Part shown: in pieces, positions 24,608-33,341 of the stretch
Layout of the letters: each line of letters begins with the position of its first letter
Position numbering within the stretch: the first letter of the stretch is position 1
Assembly: GCF_900129465.1 (NCBI RefSeq)
Contig: NZ_FSRA01000001.1
Span: 2,668,482 to 2,732,481 of the forward strand
Direction of reading: 5' to 3'
DNA: 64,000 nt
Origin: Chitinophaga niabensis
GTDB taxonomy: Bacteria > Bacteroidota > Bacteroidia > Chitinophagales > Chitinophagaceae
The notes under the pieces: generated by a model
Databases searched by the model: none
What the model saw: only the letters and a program-made list of their open reading frames with translations
Told to the model about the DNA's origin: nothing
Position numbers and translations under genes: made by a program

Positions 24608-25504
24608 TTAAAACCCGTTTTCAGTCAGCCAGCTTCTGAACATCCTGAACCAATTGTCCTTACTGCCCGCATCGGTTAGGGCAAATCCATGCCCGCCCGA
24701 TTGCAGTATATGCATTTCGGCCTTTACATTGGCTTTCAGCAGGGCATCAAAAAAGGAAAGCGTGTTCTTAACAGGGATCACATCATCATCTGCGGCATGT
24801 ACCATAAAGGTGGGTGGCGTGGTAGCCGTTACATGTTTGTCCGTACTGTAGAGGTTTAATAATTCCGGGGAAGGCTGTTTGCCGATCAGGTTTTCACGGG
24901 TACGGGGAATGGCCGGGTCATAAATGATCACAGGATAGAGTAAAGCCATGAAGTCTGGCCGGAGGTTGCTCTTTTCTTCGTTGCTGATCACCACCCTGTT
25001 TTGTTGCGTTCCTTCCATCGATACCAGGTGGCCACCTGCCGAAAGGCCCATCATCCCTACTTTTTTTGGATCAATCCCCCACTCCGCTGCCCTTTTACGC
25101 ACCAGCCTGATGGCTGCCTGTGCATCCTGCAAAGGCCCGATGGACCTGTTGATCATGATCGTATCATTGGGTAAACGGTATTTTACAATAAAAGCGGCAA
25201 TGCCTTCTTTATTAAGCGCCTTCGCTATTTCTTCGCATGCCGCCAGCGACAGGAGGCGATAACCTCCTCCCGGAAAGATAAGTATAGCCGTACCGGTGGC
25301 AGTTTGTTCCTCAGGGAAAAAAGGAATGAGTGCCGGTTGTGTTATCCGGGTTATAAGCCCGTCGGCATCTGTTTGCTCCTGGTAATCTGCCGGCACCTGG
25401 CGGGCATTAGGTACATGGGTTTCGTAAAGTGGTATTGGTACCTGCTGAGCGGTAGCCTGTTGCAGGCAAATAATAAACAGCAGCATTGTGAACCTGATCA
25501 TCAT
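24608..25504 (-). CDS. Secreted alpha/beta hydrolase (acetyl-xylan-esterase-like)
   Basis: A 298-residue exported hydrolase with a signal peptide (MMIRFTMLLFIICLQQATA, cleaved near Q20). It has the oxyanion block FPGGGYRLL, the nucleophile elbow G-L-S155-A-G-G, an acid at D240 or D241 (ADDDVIPV) and H272 (GGHGFAL). Close relatives deacetylate hemicellulose or act as short-chain esterases. It would suit the polysaccharide-degrading region further right, although it is not in that operon. The gene ends at the shared terminator and begins next to the AraC gene. Confidence 0.85.
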   Translation of the reverse strand: MMIRFTMLLFIICLQQATAQQVPIPLYETHVPNARQVPADYQEQTDADGLITRITQPALIPFFPEEQTATGTAILIFPGGGYRLLSLAACEEIAKALNKEGIAAFIVKYRLPNDTIMINRSIGPLQDAQAAIRLVRKRAAEWGIDPKKVGMMGLSAGGHLVSMEGTQQNRVVISNEEKSNLRPDFMALLYPVIIYDPAIPRTRENLIGKQPSPELLNLYSTDKHVTATTPPTFMVHAADDDVIPVKNTLSFFDALLKANVKAEMHILQSGGHGFALTDAGSKDNWFRMFRSWLTENGF

Positions 25505-25555
25505 ACACCAAAAGTACAGATGCCTATATACCGCGGCTATGCAAAAATGCTCAAA

Positions 25556-26467
25556 TTATCCCGCTGTTCTGAAGCGGGTTGGCTGCACGCCATAGACCGA
25601 TTTGAATGCCCTGCTGAAAGCTGCCGCATTTTCAAAGCCGCACATCCAGGCGATATCCTGCACCTGCTCGTCTGTATGTTGCAGTAAACCTGCGGCCTGT
25701 TGCAGCCTGATGCCGGTAAGGTACTGGTAGGGTGTAGTATGAAAAACAGATTTAAACTGCCTGACCAGTTGTGGAACGGACAGGCCGGCCTCGGTACCGA
25801 TCCTGTTCAGATCAATGGTATCCCCATGAAAGGAATGCAGGAGATCTTTTGCTATACACAAACGTTTATATATTTCCTTCCTGGTGCTGGCTTTAACTGC
25901 CTTCACCCGGGTGGCACTCTTTGCATCCAGCTGATGTACGTTTACCAGGTAACGTAACATGAACACAAAATACTCGTCTGTCATGGTCTCGTTATATCCC
26001 TTGGTTTCAAGCAAGCGTATAAGACCGGATAATTGCCTGTTCATATCCGGTGTTATGTTACGCAGGGTCTGAAAAAATTCAGGCATATTGCCATTGCCCC
26101 CGCCGGGATGTTCCAGCACGTACTCTTCACTGTGCAGTGTATCGAACAACACGGATGAGGCTAAGGTGTTTTTAAAGAAGATGGATAAACACTGTACCTT
26201 CTCTTTACTGTCAATGCGGCAGGAATAGTGCTGATCATCATTTAAGACAAGGAATTGGCCCGGACGGACCACTAATTGCCGGCCATCAATACCGTAAATT
26301 TCCTCCCCGCTTAATATTGTTTTAATGGAAAGACAGCCTACATGGTCGTCACAATAACTTTCCCTGCTCTCTGCATTGAAGATAATATTGTGCTTTCTGA
26401 ATTTACTAAAATGCAGTGCTTCATCAAAGCCAGGTTTAGAATGATCGGGTAAACTGGTAAAATACAT
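25556..26467 (-). CDS. AraC family transcriptional regulator
   Basis: A 303-residue regulator with an N-terminal cupin-like sensing half (about 20-110) and a C-terminal AraC double helix-turn-helix from about 205. The typical ends are VPQLVRQFKSVFHTTPYQYL, IAWMCGFENAAAFSRAFKSVYG and PTRFR. It lies 51 bases upstream of the esterase gene on the same strand and probably controls it or is co-transcribed with it. Confidence 0.9.
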   Translation of the reverse strand: MYFTSLPDHSKPGFDEALHFSKFRKHNIIFNAESRESYCDDHVGCLSIKTILSGEEIYGIDGRQLVVRPGQFLVLNDDQHYSCRIDSKEKVQCLSIFFKNTLASSVLFDTLHSEEYVLEHPGGGNGNMPEFFQTLRNITPDMNRQLSGLIRLLETKGYNETMTDEYFVFMLRYLVNVHQLDAKSATRVKAVKASTRKEIYKRLCIAKDLLHSFHGDTIDLNRIGTEAGLSVPQLVRQFKSVFHTTPYQYLTGIRLQQAAGLLQHTDEQVQDIAWMCGFENAAAFSRAFKSVYGVQPTRFRTAG

Positions 26468-26539
26468 GATGATCTAAAGTTACAGGAAATTGAGCATTTT
26501 GGCACAGCGCTACTACCCCGCCATGGGTATTTTACGCAT

Positions 26540-26698
26540 ATGAAGCTCCTGGTCATTTTAATTTCGGTAACCTGCCTGCAAATAACTCCTGTCAAAATAA
26601 AAGCCCCTGAGCATGTGGCCAGGCCGGCAGCAATGAAAAATGCCGGCCAAAGGAACATTAAAAAGCTTTGTGATGCCGCAGCACTAATTGCAGGTTGA
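26540..26698 (+). CDS. Possible small exported peptide (52 residues)
   Basis: The frame starts MKLLVILISVTCLQITP, a plausible signal peptide, and continues with a basic stretch MKNAGQRNIKK to a stop. No homologue is known to me and no ribosome-binding site is clear. A real small gene and a chance frame are about equally likely. Confidence 0.25.
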   Translation: MKLLVILISVTCLQITPVKIKAPEHVARPAAMKNAGQRNIKKLCDAAALIAG

Positions 26699-26750
26699 TC
26701 AGAACAGGCTTTTTTATCAAGCAATATTTAATTATTCGCCTTTTGCATAT

Positions 26751-26770
26751 ATTACATACATTTACGTAAT
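26751..26770. promoter_or_regulatory. Possible PadR operator dyad
   Basis: ATTAC and GTAAT flank ten bases and end 11 bases before the PadR start codon. The outer five base pairs are symmetric. Position and AT-rich dyad suit autorepression, but the dyad is short. Confidence 0.35.
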
Positions 26771-26781
26771 TAATATCAAAG

Positions 26782-27114
26782 ATGAAAGGTACAAACCTCG
26801 GAGAATTCGAAGAGTTGGTGCTACTCACCGTTGCAGCATTGACAAATGAAGCATACAGCGTAGCTATATGTGACGAACTTTCGAACCATACCGGCCGCTC
26901 GGTGAAACTCGGCGTAGTGCACGCAGTACTCAACCGTCTTGAAGAGAAGGGACTGTTGAAAAGCGAGCTGGGGGAAGCAACGAATGCCCGTGGCGGCAAA
27001 CGCAAAAGGTTCTATGAACTCACTATGCAGGGAAAAACAGCATTGATCAACGCCAAATCCATGCGCGATCAGCTGTGGGCCAGGATACCATCGCTTGCCT
27101 GGAAAAACATGTAG
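26782..27114 (+). CDS. PadR family transcriptional regulator
   Basis: A 110-residue winged-helix protein of the PadR group: FEELVLLTVAAL, SVAICDELS, the recognition helix region VKLGVVHAVLNRLEEKGLLKSELGE, and a wing with GGKRKRFYELTMQGK. PadR proteins repress exporters or stress genes until an inducer binds. It is followed after one base by the FtsX-type permease gene, a pairing that is common in Bacteroidota. The regulator probably controls its own operon. Confidence 0.9.
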   Translation: MKGTNLGEFEELVLLTVAALTNEAYSVAICDELSNHTGRSVKLGVVHAVLNRLEEKGLLKSELGEATNARGGKRKRFYELTMQGKTALINAKSMRDQLWARIPSLAWKNM

Positions 27115-27115
27115 C

Positions 27116-29740
27116 ATGAAAGAACACCATCCGCCCGCCTGGGCGCAGCGATTTGTTGAATGGTATTGTAAACCCGGGCTCGTAGAGGACCTTACAGGAG
27201 ACCTCAACGAATGCTTCGGGCGAAATGTACAATCCCTCGGGCCACGCCGTGCAAAGCTGATCTACATCATTGATGCCTTCAAGTTCTTCCGAAGTTATAC
27301 CGTACGAAGCTCAATATTTACGAACCTTTTTATGAACCGTATCATGATCGGAAGCTACGTCAAAACATCAGGGCGCAACATCATGCGCAACAAGCTGTTC
27401 TCCTTCATCAATATCCTTGGCCTTGCCATCAGCATGTCCGTTGGCTTACTGCTGATAGCGTTTGTACTCGACCTGCGTTCGTACGACAGGTTCCATAAAA
27501 ATGGCGAAAGGATCTATCGCATTACCAATGTATTGACCTCCAATAATGAAGACAACGGCAAGTTTGCCACCACATCCGCAAAAACGGGAAAGCTCATCCG
27601 CGAGAAAGTAAGCGGCATAGAAGAAGTGACTACTATGCGCAACAACTTTTCGGGTGATGCCAGGGTGGGCGACAATGTTCTTCCTATCCGGGGTTTCTGG
27701 GCCGAGTCCTCGCTGTTCAGGACCTTTACATTTCCGATGGTGGAAGGCAACCCCGCAACGGCGCTGAAAGATCCTTATTCAGTTGTGCTCACGGAAACGG
27801 CAGCAAGGAAATTGTTCGGCAACCAGGCTGCATTCGGCAAGGCCATCCAGGTGGATACACTCATTTACCAGGTGACCGGGATCATGAAGGACGTTCCCTT
27901 CTTTTCCCATATCAGTTTCGAAGCGCTGGTATCCTTATCCACCGTTGAACAAAACAATAAAGGGGAATGGACGGACATGTGGTCCAACTCCGTGTATCTC
28001 CTCCCCGCTGAAAATGCGGACATGGCTGCCATCCGGTCCCAGCTCCACGCAATTGCAAAGGAAGAAAACCTCGCCGGAGAAAATTCAAAGATCCAGCTCG
28101 AGCTCCTCCCTTTATATAACATTGTGGTGGGAGAAAGCCTCCGTCAATCTGAGGGTGGCCCTGGCTATACGGGCCCTCACATGTCTCCTGTTGTACTTTG
28201 GATCCTTGGCGGGCTGGCATTGGTTGTAATATTGTCTGCCTGCTTCAACTATACCAATCTTTCCATAGCACGCGCTATGCGCCGCATTAAGGAAATAGGC
28301 CTTCGCAAAGCTATCGGCGCCGGAAAGGGCCAGGTACGCCTGCAGTTCCTGGCAGAGGCGGTTATGATCTCCCTGGCAGCCCTTCTTCTTTCATTCCTCC
28401 TGTTCCTCGTATTGCGGCCACTGCTGATCAATATGGCGCCGGAAATGCAGCGCACCGTAAAGCTCGATCTAACGCCATCCATGGTTGCGACCTTCATCGT
28501 TTTTTCTGTTACCGTAGGTGTTATGGCCGGTTTCATGCCCGCTGTGTTCTTTTCAAAGATAAGCCCCATCAATGCGTTCGGAAATGTTGCGTCGATGAAA
28601 ATGTTCAAACACCTCACGCTCAGGCGCGCACTGGTGGTGATCCAATACACGGTTACACTGATCTTTATTACAACAACCGCCATTGGTTATGTACAGTATA
28701 AGAACATCCTGGCTTTTGACCTGGGATTCAGTACAGCAAACATCCTGAACATTAATATGCAGGATAATAAACCGGACGCCTTCCTCAAGGAACTTGGTGA
28801 GATGCCGGAAGTAACCGCACTCTCCCGCTCGCTGATCACCACGGGCGTTGGGAACGCCTGGGGCGGCAATATGAAATACAAAGATTCGCGGGATTCTGTT
28901 CTGGTTATGACCAATCACGTTGACGAAAACTATTTGCCGCTGCATGACTATAAACTCGTTGCCGGCGGAAACTTTATTGCCCGCCCCGCCACCGCCCAGG
29001 CCACCGGCGAGGTGATCGTGAACCAGCAGGTTTTAAAAAGGTTCAACATTGGCGCCGGCAACCCCGGGAAAGCAATCGGGGAGCAGATCTCATTGAATGG
29101 ACGAAAATTGACCATTGTTGGCGTAATACAGGACTTTCATTATGGGAAGGTGGAAAACCTCATCGGACCGGTAGCATTCACTTTCTGGACACCGGAAGAC
29201 AGGGCTATTATCAGCGCTAAAATACAAAGCGCGGACATGCCGGCCACCGTAGCTAAGATCGAATCCGCATGGAAGAAGATCGATCGCGTGCATCCGTTTA
29301 TGGCTGAATTCTATGACGAAGAAATAGCAGATGCATACAGCGAATTTTCTACCATGATCAAGATCATTGGCTTCCTTTCGTTCCTGGCCATTTCCATCGC
29401 ATCCATGGGATTGTTTGGAATGGTGGTATTCACCACCGAAACAAGATTAAAGGAGATCGGCATCCGGAAGGTGATGGGGGCCGGCATCGGCAACCTTATA
29501 TACTTGCTGAGCCGCAGTTTTCTTTTCCTCCTGTCAATATCCGCAATTATTGCACTGCCGGCAACTTACCTCTTCTTCAGGATCTTTGTACTTCCCCATT
29601 ACCCTTATCATACACCCGTGCAGATCACTGAGCTGTTCGCTGGTTTACTGGCGGTACTGCTGATCGCGTTCATGATGATCGGTTCGCAGACGTTGAAGGC
29701 GGCGAGGAGTAACCCGGTGGCGGTGCTGAAAAGCGAATAA
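27116..29740 (+). CDS. FtsX/MacB-like ABC permease with PadR-linked prefix domain
   Basis: An 874-residue permease of the FtsX/MacB class. Residues 1-70 form the cytoplasmic permease prefix domain typical of PadR-linked genes (PPAWAQRFVEWYCKPGLVEDLTGDL). TM1 follows near 105, a periplasmic MacB core domain runs to about 300, and three helices with the FtsX block RRIKEIGLRKAIGAGKGQ follow. The layout then repeats, ending in LKEIGIRKVMGAG and three more helices. The ATG at 27116 is one base after the PadR stop and is preferred over an upstream one at 27095. No ATPase gene is adjacent, so a partner must be encoded elsewhere. Confidence 0.9.
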   Translation: MKEHHPPAWAQRFVEWYCKPGLVEDLTGDLNECFGRNVQSLGPRRAKLIYIIDAFKFFRSYTVRSSIFTNLFMNRIMIGSYVKTSGRNIMRNKLFSFINILGLAISMSVGLLLIAFVLDLRSYDRFHKNGERIYRITNVLTSNNEDNGKFATTSAKTGKLIREKVSGIEEVTTMRNNFSGDARVGDNVLPIRGFWAESSLFRTFTFPMVEGNPATALKDPYSVVLTETAARKLFGNQAAFGKAIQVDTLIYQVTGIMKDVPFFSHISFEALVSLSTVEQNNKGEWTDMWSNSVYLLPAENADMAAIRSQLHAIAKEENLAGENSKIQLELLPLYNIVVGESLRQSEGGPGYTGPHMSPVVLWILGGLALVVILSACFNYTNLSIARAMRRIKEIGLRKAIGAGKGQVRLQFLAEAVMISLAALLLSFLLFLVLRPLLINMAPEMQRTVKLDLTPSMVATFIVFSVTVGVMAGFMPAVFFSKISPINAFGNVASMKMFKHLTLRRALVVIQYTVTLIFITTTAIGYVQYKNILAFDLGFSTANILNINMQDNKPDAFLKELGEMPEVTALSRSLITTGVGNAWGGNMKYKDSRDSVLVMTNHVDENYLPLHDYKLVAGGNFIARPATAQATGEVIVNQQVLKRFNIGAGNPGKAIGEQISLNGRKLTIVGVIQDFHYGKVENLIGPVAFTFWTPEDRAIISAKIQSADMPATVAKIESAWKKIDRVHPFMAEFYDEEIADAYSEFSTMIKIIGFLSFLAISIASMGLFGMVVFTTETRLKEIGIRKVMGAGIGNLIYLLSRSFLFLLSISAIIALPATYLFFRIFVLPHYPYHTPVQITELFAGLLAVLLIAFMMIGSQTLKAARSNPVAVLKSE

Positions 29741-29760
29741 CACTACTAATCAAACATAAA

Positions 29761-29796
29761 AGAAAGGAGATGGTATTTTCACACCATCTCCTTTCT
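29761..29796 (+). terminator. Terminator of the PadR/permease operon
   Basis: AGAAAGGAGATGGT pairs with ACCATCTCCTTTCT around a loop of about eight bases. The trailing T-run is short (TTTCTT within the arm). It lies 20 bases past the permease stop. Confidence 0.75.
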
Positions 29797-30038
29797 TGCA
29801 TCTGCATATAAGAAGTAGTACATTAGTAACAGGAACCCTTCAGACTCCAAATTTTGTGCATTATTCATTTTTAACCCGGTAGATTATGAATATGTTAATT
29901 GCATTCCACGTGCGTAAACTTCCGATTGAATTTTTCCAATTTTACCCCGTTAAAATCGAGTGAAATACATCGGATAGCCCAACTATCTATCGCTTTTATT
30001 CTATTCGTTTATTTCTACCATCGTCTAAATCAAATCTT

Positions 30039-33000
30039 ATGCATTTCTTAAAGAAAAGGCTTAATCTGATGTGGTGCGCCCATCAGAGAACATGGGCATG
30101 CATGGCATTGCTCCTTTTGGGAAGCCCGGCAAGCCGGGCAACCACTGCTTCTTTAGCACCTCATTCGCATACCGTTGTATCGCAGGCCGACCGGCGTATT
30201 ACAGGCAGGGTGACCAGCGATGCCGGAGAGGGTTTACCCGGGGTGAGCGTTATGATCAAAGGCACCACTACCGGTACGGTCACTGATGCCGAGGGTAATT
30301 ATGCTATCAATATACCAAATGAAAATACCATCCTGGTGTTTTCGTATATCGGTTTCCTTAGCCAGGAGCTGAAACCCGGGCAAAGCGGCACACTCCATGT
30401 GCAACTCGTGCCTGATTCAAAATCGCTCGACGCTGTAGTGGTAGTGGGTTATGGTACACAAAAGAAAGTGAACCTCACCGGAGCTGTAGACCAGGTGAAC
30501 CCGGCTGCACTTCGGAACCGCCCCGTACCCAACCTGGCCCAGGGCCTTGTTGGAGTGGTACCGAACCTGAACCTGAGGATGCTGGACGGAAAACCTACGC
30601 AATCCCCTTCATTTAACATCCGCGGAACTACTTCCATCGGGCAGGGCGGTAGTGCATTGGTGCTGATCGATGGTGTGGAAGGTGATCCCCGCATGCTCAA
30701 CCCCAACGATGTGGAAAGCATCTCCGTTTTGAAAGATGCTGCATCTGCTTCTATTTATGGAGCGCGTGCCGCATTTGGTGTAGTGCTTATTACCACTAAG
30801 ATGCCCGTGGCAGGAAAAACAAGCCTTTCCTATTCCGCAAACTATGCTATCAAATCGCCTACTACCATACCGGACAATATCACCGATTCCTATCCATGGG
30901 CAAAAGCATTCAGCGATGCATGGTCCAGGTGGAACGACAACGGTAGCACGCCTACGGCGATCAATAAAACCATCAGCTTCTCTCCCACTTACCTCGCGGA
31001 AATAAAGAGAAGATATGAAGACCCTTCTTTGCCGAGAATAGAAGTGACGCCCGGTACCAATGAATACCAATACTATTACAGCACCGACTGGTACAATGAA
31101 TTATATAAGAAAAATTTTGGCGCGCAGGAACATAACCTGTCCCTTTCCGGGGGAAGCGACAAAGCTACTTTTTACCTGAGCGGTAGGTACAACGGCCAGG
31201 ATGGTTTGTTCCGCTACAATAGCGACAACTATAAGATGTACAACCTGCGTGCAAAAGGCAGCATGCATTTAACGCCCTGGCTGCTGATCGACAACAACAT
31301 GGAGTTTTCCACGCAGAAGTATCACCAGCCGCTGAACGTTGGTGAAGGTAGCGGTGTATACAGGAATATTGCAGATGAAGGCCACCCATTAGCTCCCTTA
31401 TTGAATCCGGACGGTACGCTGTCATTTTCAGCAGCCTATACGGTGGGTGATTATTACATAGGCCGGAACGCTGTTGATGCCACACAACGTTTCCTTAAGA
31501 ACAGGGTTGGCGCCAGGGCACACTTCCTGGACGACAAGCTGAACATCCGCGCGGACTTTACTTTCCAGAGCACGGATGTAGCCTCCCAGCAGAACCGCGT
31601 ACAGGTGCCCTACAGCCGTTATAAAGGTGTGATAGGTTATACCGGTACCAATACCAACGATCTGCAGGAGCGGAAAAGAACCACCAATTATCTCGCCACC
31701 AACTTTTATGCAGATTACAAACACCAGTTCAGCGGTGGCCATAACTTCACTTTCCTGGCTGGCTTCAACTACGAACAATCTGTTTACAGCAATTTAACAG
31801 CACAGCGTAACGGTGTTGTGTATGGTGCTGCAGACGATATCAGCCTGGCGCTTGGCCAGAGCATCACTACCACCGGCGGTTACCAGAAATGGGCCATCGC
31901 AGGCGGCTTCTACCGCATTAACTATAACTTCCGCGAACGTTACCTGCTGGAAGTGAACGGACGTTATGATGGTTCTTCCAAGTTCCCTACCGATCAGCAA
32001 TGGGCATTCTTCCCTTCTGTATCTGCCGGCTGGAGAGTGTCTGAAGAACCATTCTGGACTGTGAGTCCAAAAGTATTGTCGAATATTAAACTACGTGCCT
32101 CATATGGTTCGCTGGGTAACGGGAACATCAGCCCTTACACCTTTTACGAAAAATTCTCCATCTCGCAGTCCGGCCGCATCATCAATGGCGTCCGGCCACA
32201 GGCTACCCGTCAACCGGTAGTGTTACCGGATGGGCTCACATGGGAAACTTCCACCACTGGTAACCTGGGCCTCGATTTCTCCGCCCTCAATAACCGCCTG
32301 ACATTTACAGGTGATTTTTACAGGCGTTGGACCAAAGACATGTTTACCGTTGGGCCCAATGTACCGGAAGTATTCGGTACCACGCAGCCGTTTGGTAACT
32401 ATGCGGACCTTGAAACTACCGGCTGGGAGTTGTCTGTTAGCTGGGACGACAAGTTTGACATGGCATCGAAACCCTTTACTTATGGCGTAAGGGTTGCCTT
32501 AGCCGATTCATGGTCAGACATTACCAAATACAACAACCCGGATAAAAACCTGACCGACTATTATGAAGGTCAGCGCGTGGGTGAGATCTGGGGATACCGT
32601 GTAGAAGGACTGTTCAGATCTGCTGACGATATTGCCAAATCACCCTCACAGGCAAATGTGCCCAGCACCAATACCCGCAAGAACTATGTAGGCGATCTCA
32701 AGTTCAGGAACCTGGATGGCGACAATACGATCTACCAGGGCCTGAACCGCGTAGGGAACTCCGGTGATAAAACCATTATCGGTAACTCCGAACCGCGTTA
32801 TACATATGGGCTGAGCCTTTATGGCGACTGGAACGGGATCTTCATTTCCACTTTCTTCCAGGGAGTGATGAAACAGGATTGGTACCCTTCAGCAGAAGCC
32901 CGTTTCTGGGGAATGTATAACCGCCCTTATAACGCCTACCCACGCTGGCAGGAAAACAATATGTTCCGCGAAGAGCTGGGAAATTTCGATGCCTACCTGC

Positions 33001-33338
33001 CCCGCCTTGTTGGCTATATAGCCCAGGGAACCGGCCGTGCATTACAAGTGGCCAATGACCGTTATCTGCAGAATGCAGCCTATATCAGGCTGAGGAATAT
33101 ACAGATCGGTTATACGCTCCCGCAACGCCTCGTATCTAAGATCCATGCCCGCGACCTGAAGGTGTATGTGTCCGGCGAAAACCTCTGGACATGGTCGCCC
33201 ATGTACAAATGGACACGCGATACAGACGTGACCAATATCTACGGCTCTGACCGTGATCTGAGCGGTGGCACCAGCGGCGATGGTTATAACTATCCCATGC
33301 TGAAAGCGGTATCAATTGGTTTGACCCTTAATTTTTAA
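30039..33338 (+). CDS. SusC/RagA family TonB-dependent outer-membrane transporter
   Basis: A 1099-residue TonB-linked porin that imports large nutrients such as oligosaccharides. After an N-terminal export signal (about 1-40) comes a carboxypeptidase-D-like domain (about 50-130, ITGRVTSDAGEGLPGVSVMIKGT). The plug starts at about 140 with VVVVGYGTQKKVNLTGAVDQV and VLKDAASASIYGARAAFGV. The beta-barrel follows to the final aromatic residue, SIGLTLNF. The 298-base gap before it has no clear TAnnTTTG box. The SusD partner follows three bases after the stop. Confidence 0.95.
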   Translation: MHFLKKRLNLMWCAHQRTWACMALLLLGSPASRATTASLAPHSHTVVSQADRRITGRVTSDAGEGLPGVSVMIKGTTTGTVTDAEGNYAINIPNENTILVFSYIGFLSQELKPGQSGTLHVQLVPDSKSLDAVVVVGYGTQKKVNLTGAVDQVNPAALRNRPVPNLAQGLVGVVPNLNLRMLDGKPTQSPSFNIRGTTSIGQGGSALVLIDGVEGDPRMLNPNDVESISVLKDAASASIYGARAAFGVVLITTKMPVAGKTSLSYSANYAIKSPTTIPDNITDSYPWAKAFSDAWSRWNDNGSTPTAINKTISFSPTYLAEIKRRYEDPSLPRIEVTPGTNEYQYYYSTDWYNELYKKNFGAQEHNLSLSGGSDKATFYLSGRYNGQDGLFRYNSDNYKMYNLRAKGSMHLTPWLLIDNNMEFSTQKYHQPLNVGEGSGVYRNIADEGHPLAPLLNPDGTLSFSAAYTVGDYYIGRNAVDATQRFLKNRVGARAHFLDDKLNIRADFTFQSTDVASQQNRVQVPYSRYKGVIGYTGTNTNDLQERKRTTNYLATNFYADYKHQFSGGHNFTFLAGFNYEQSVYSNLTAQRNGVVYGAADDISLALGQSITTTGGYQKWAIAGGFYRINYNFRERYLLEVNGRYDGSSKFPTDQQWAFFPSVSAGWRVSEEPFWTVSPKVLSNIKLRASYGSLGNGNISPYTFYEKFSISQSGRIINGVRPQATRQPVVLPDGLTWETSTTGNLGLDFSALNNRLTFTGDFYRRWTKDMFTVGPNVPEVFGTTQPFGNYADLETTGWELSVSWDDKFDMASKPFTYGVRVALADSWSDITKYNNPDKNLTDYYEGQRVGEIWGYRVEGLFRSADDIAKSPSQANVPSTNTRKNYVGDLKFRNLDGDNTIYQGLNRVGNSGDKTIIGNSEPRYTYGLSLYGDWNGIFISTFFQGVMKQDWYPSAEARFWGMYNRPYNAYPRWQENNMFREELGNFDAYLPRLVGYIAQGTGRALQVANDRYLQNAAYIRLRNIQIGYTLPQRLVSKIHARDLKVYVSGENLWTWSPMYKWTRDTDVTNIYGSDRDLSGGTSGDGYNYPMLKAVSIGLTLNF

Positions 33339-33341
33339 ATC

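Larger units (their letters stand above)
26468..26781. other. Intergenic region (314 bases)
   Basis: The stretch between the AraC gene and the PadR gene holds a possible short secreted-peptide frame (26540-26698) and, at its right end, an AT-rich dyad that may be the PadR operator. I see no RNA gene or repeat in it. Confidence 0.5.

Noticed and set aside
26540..26698. Calling the short secreted-peptide frame a firm gene
   Set aside because: There is only a signal-like start and no ribosome-binding site or family; it is kept as a low-confidence feature.
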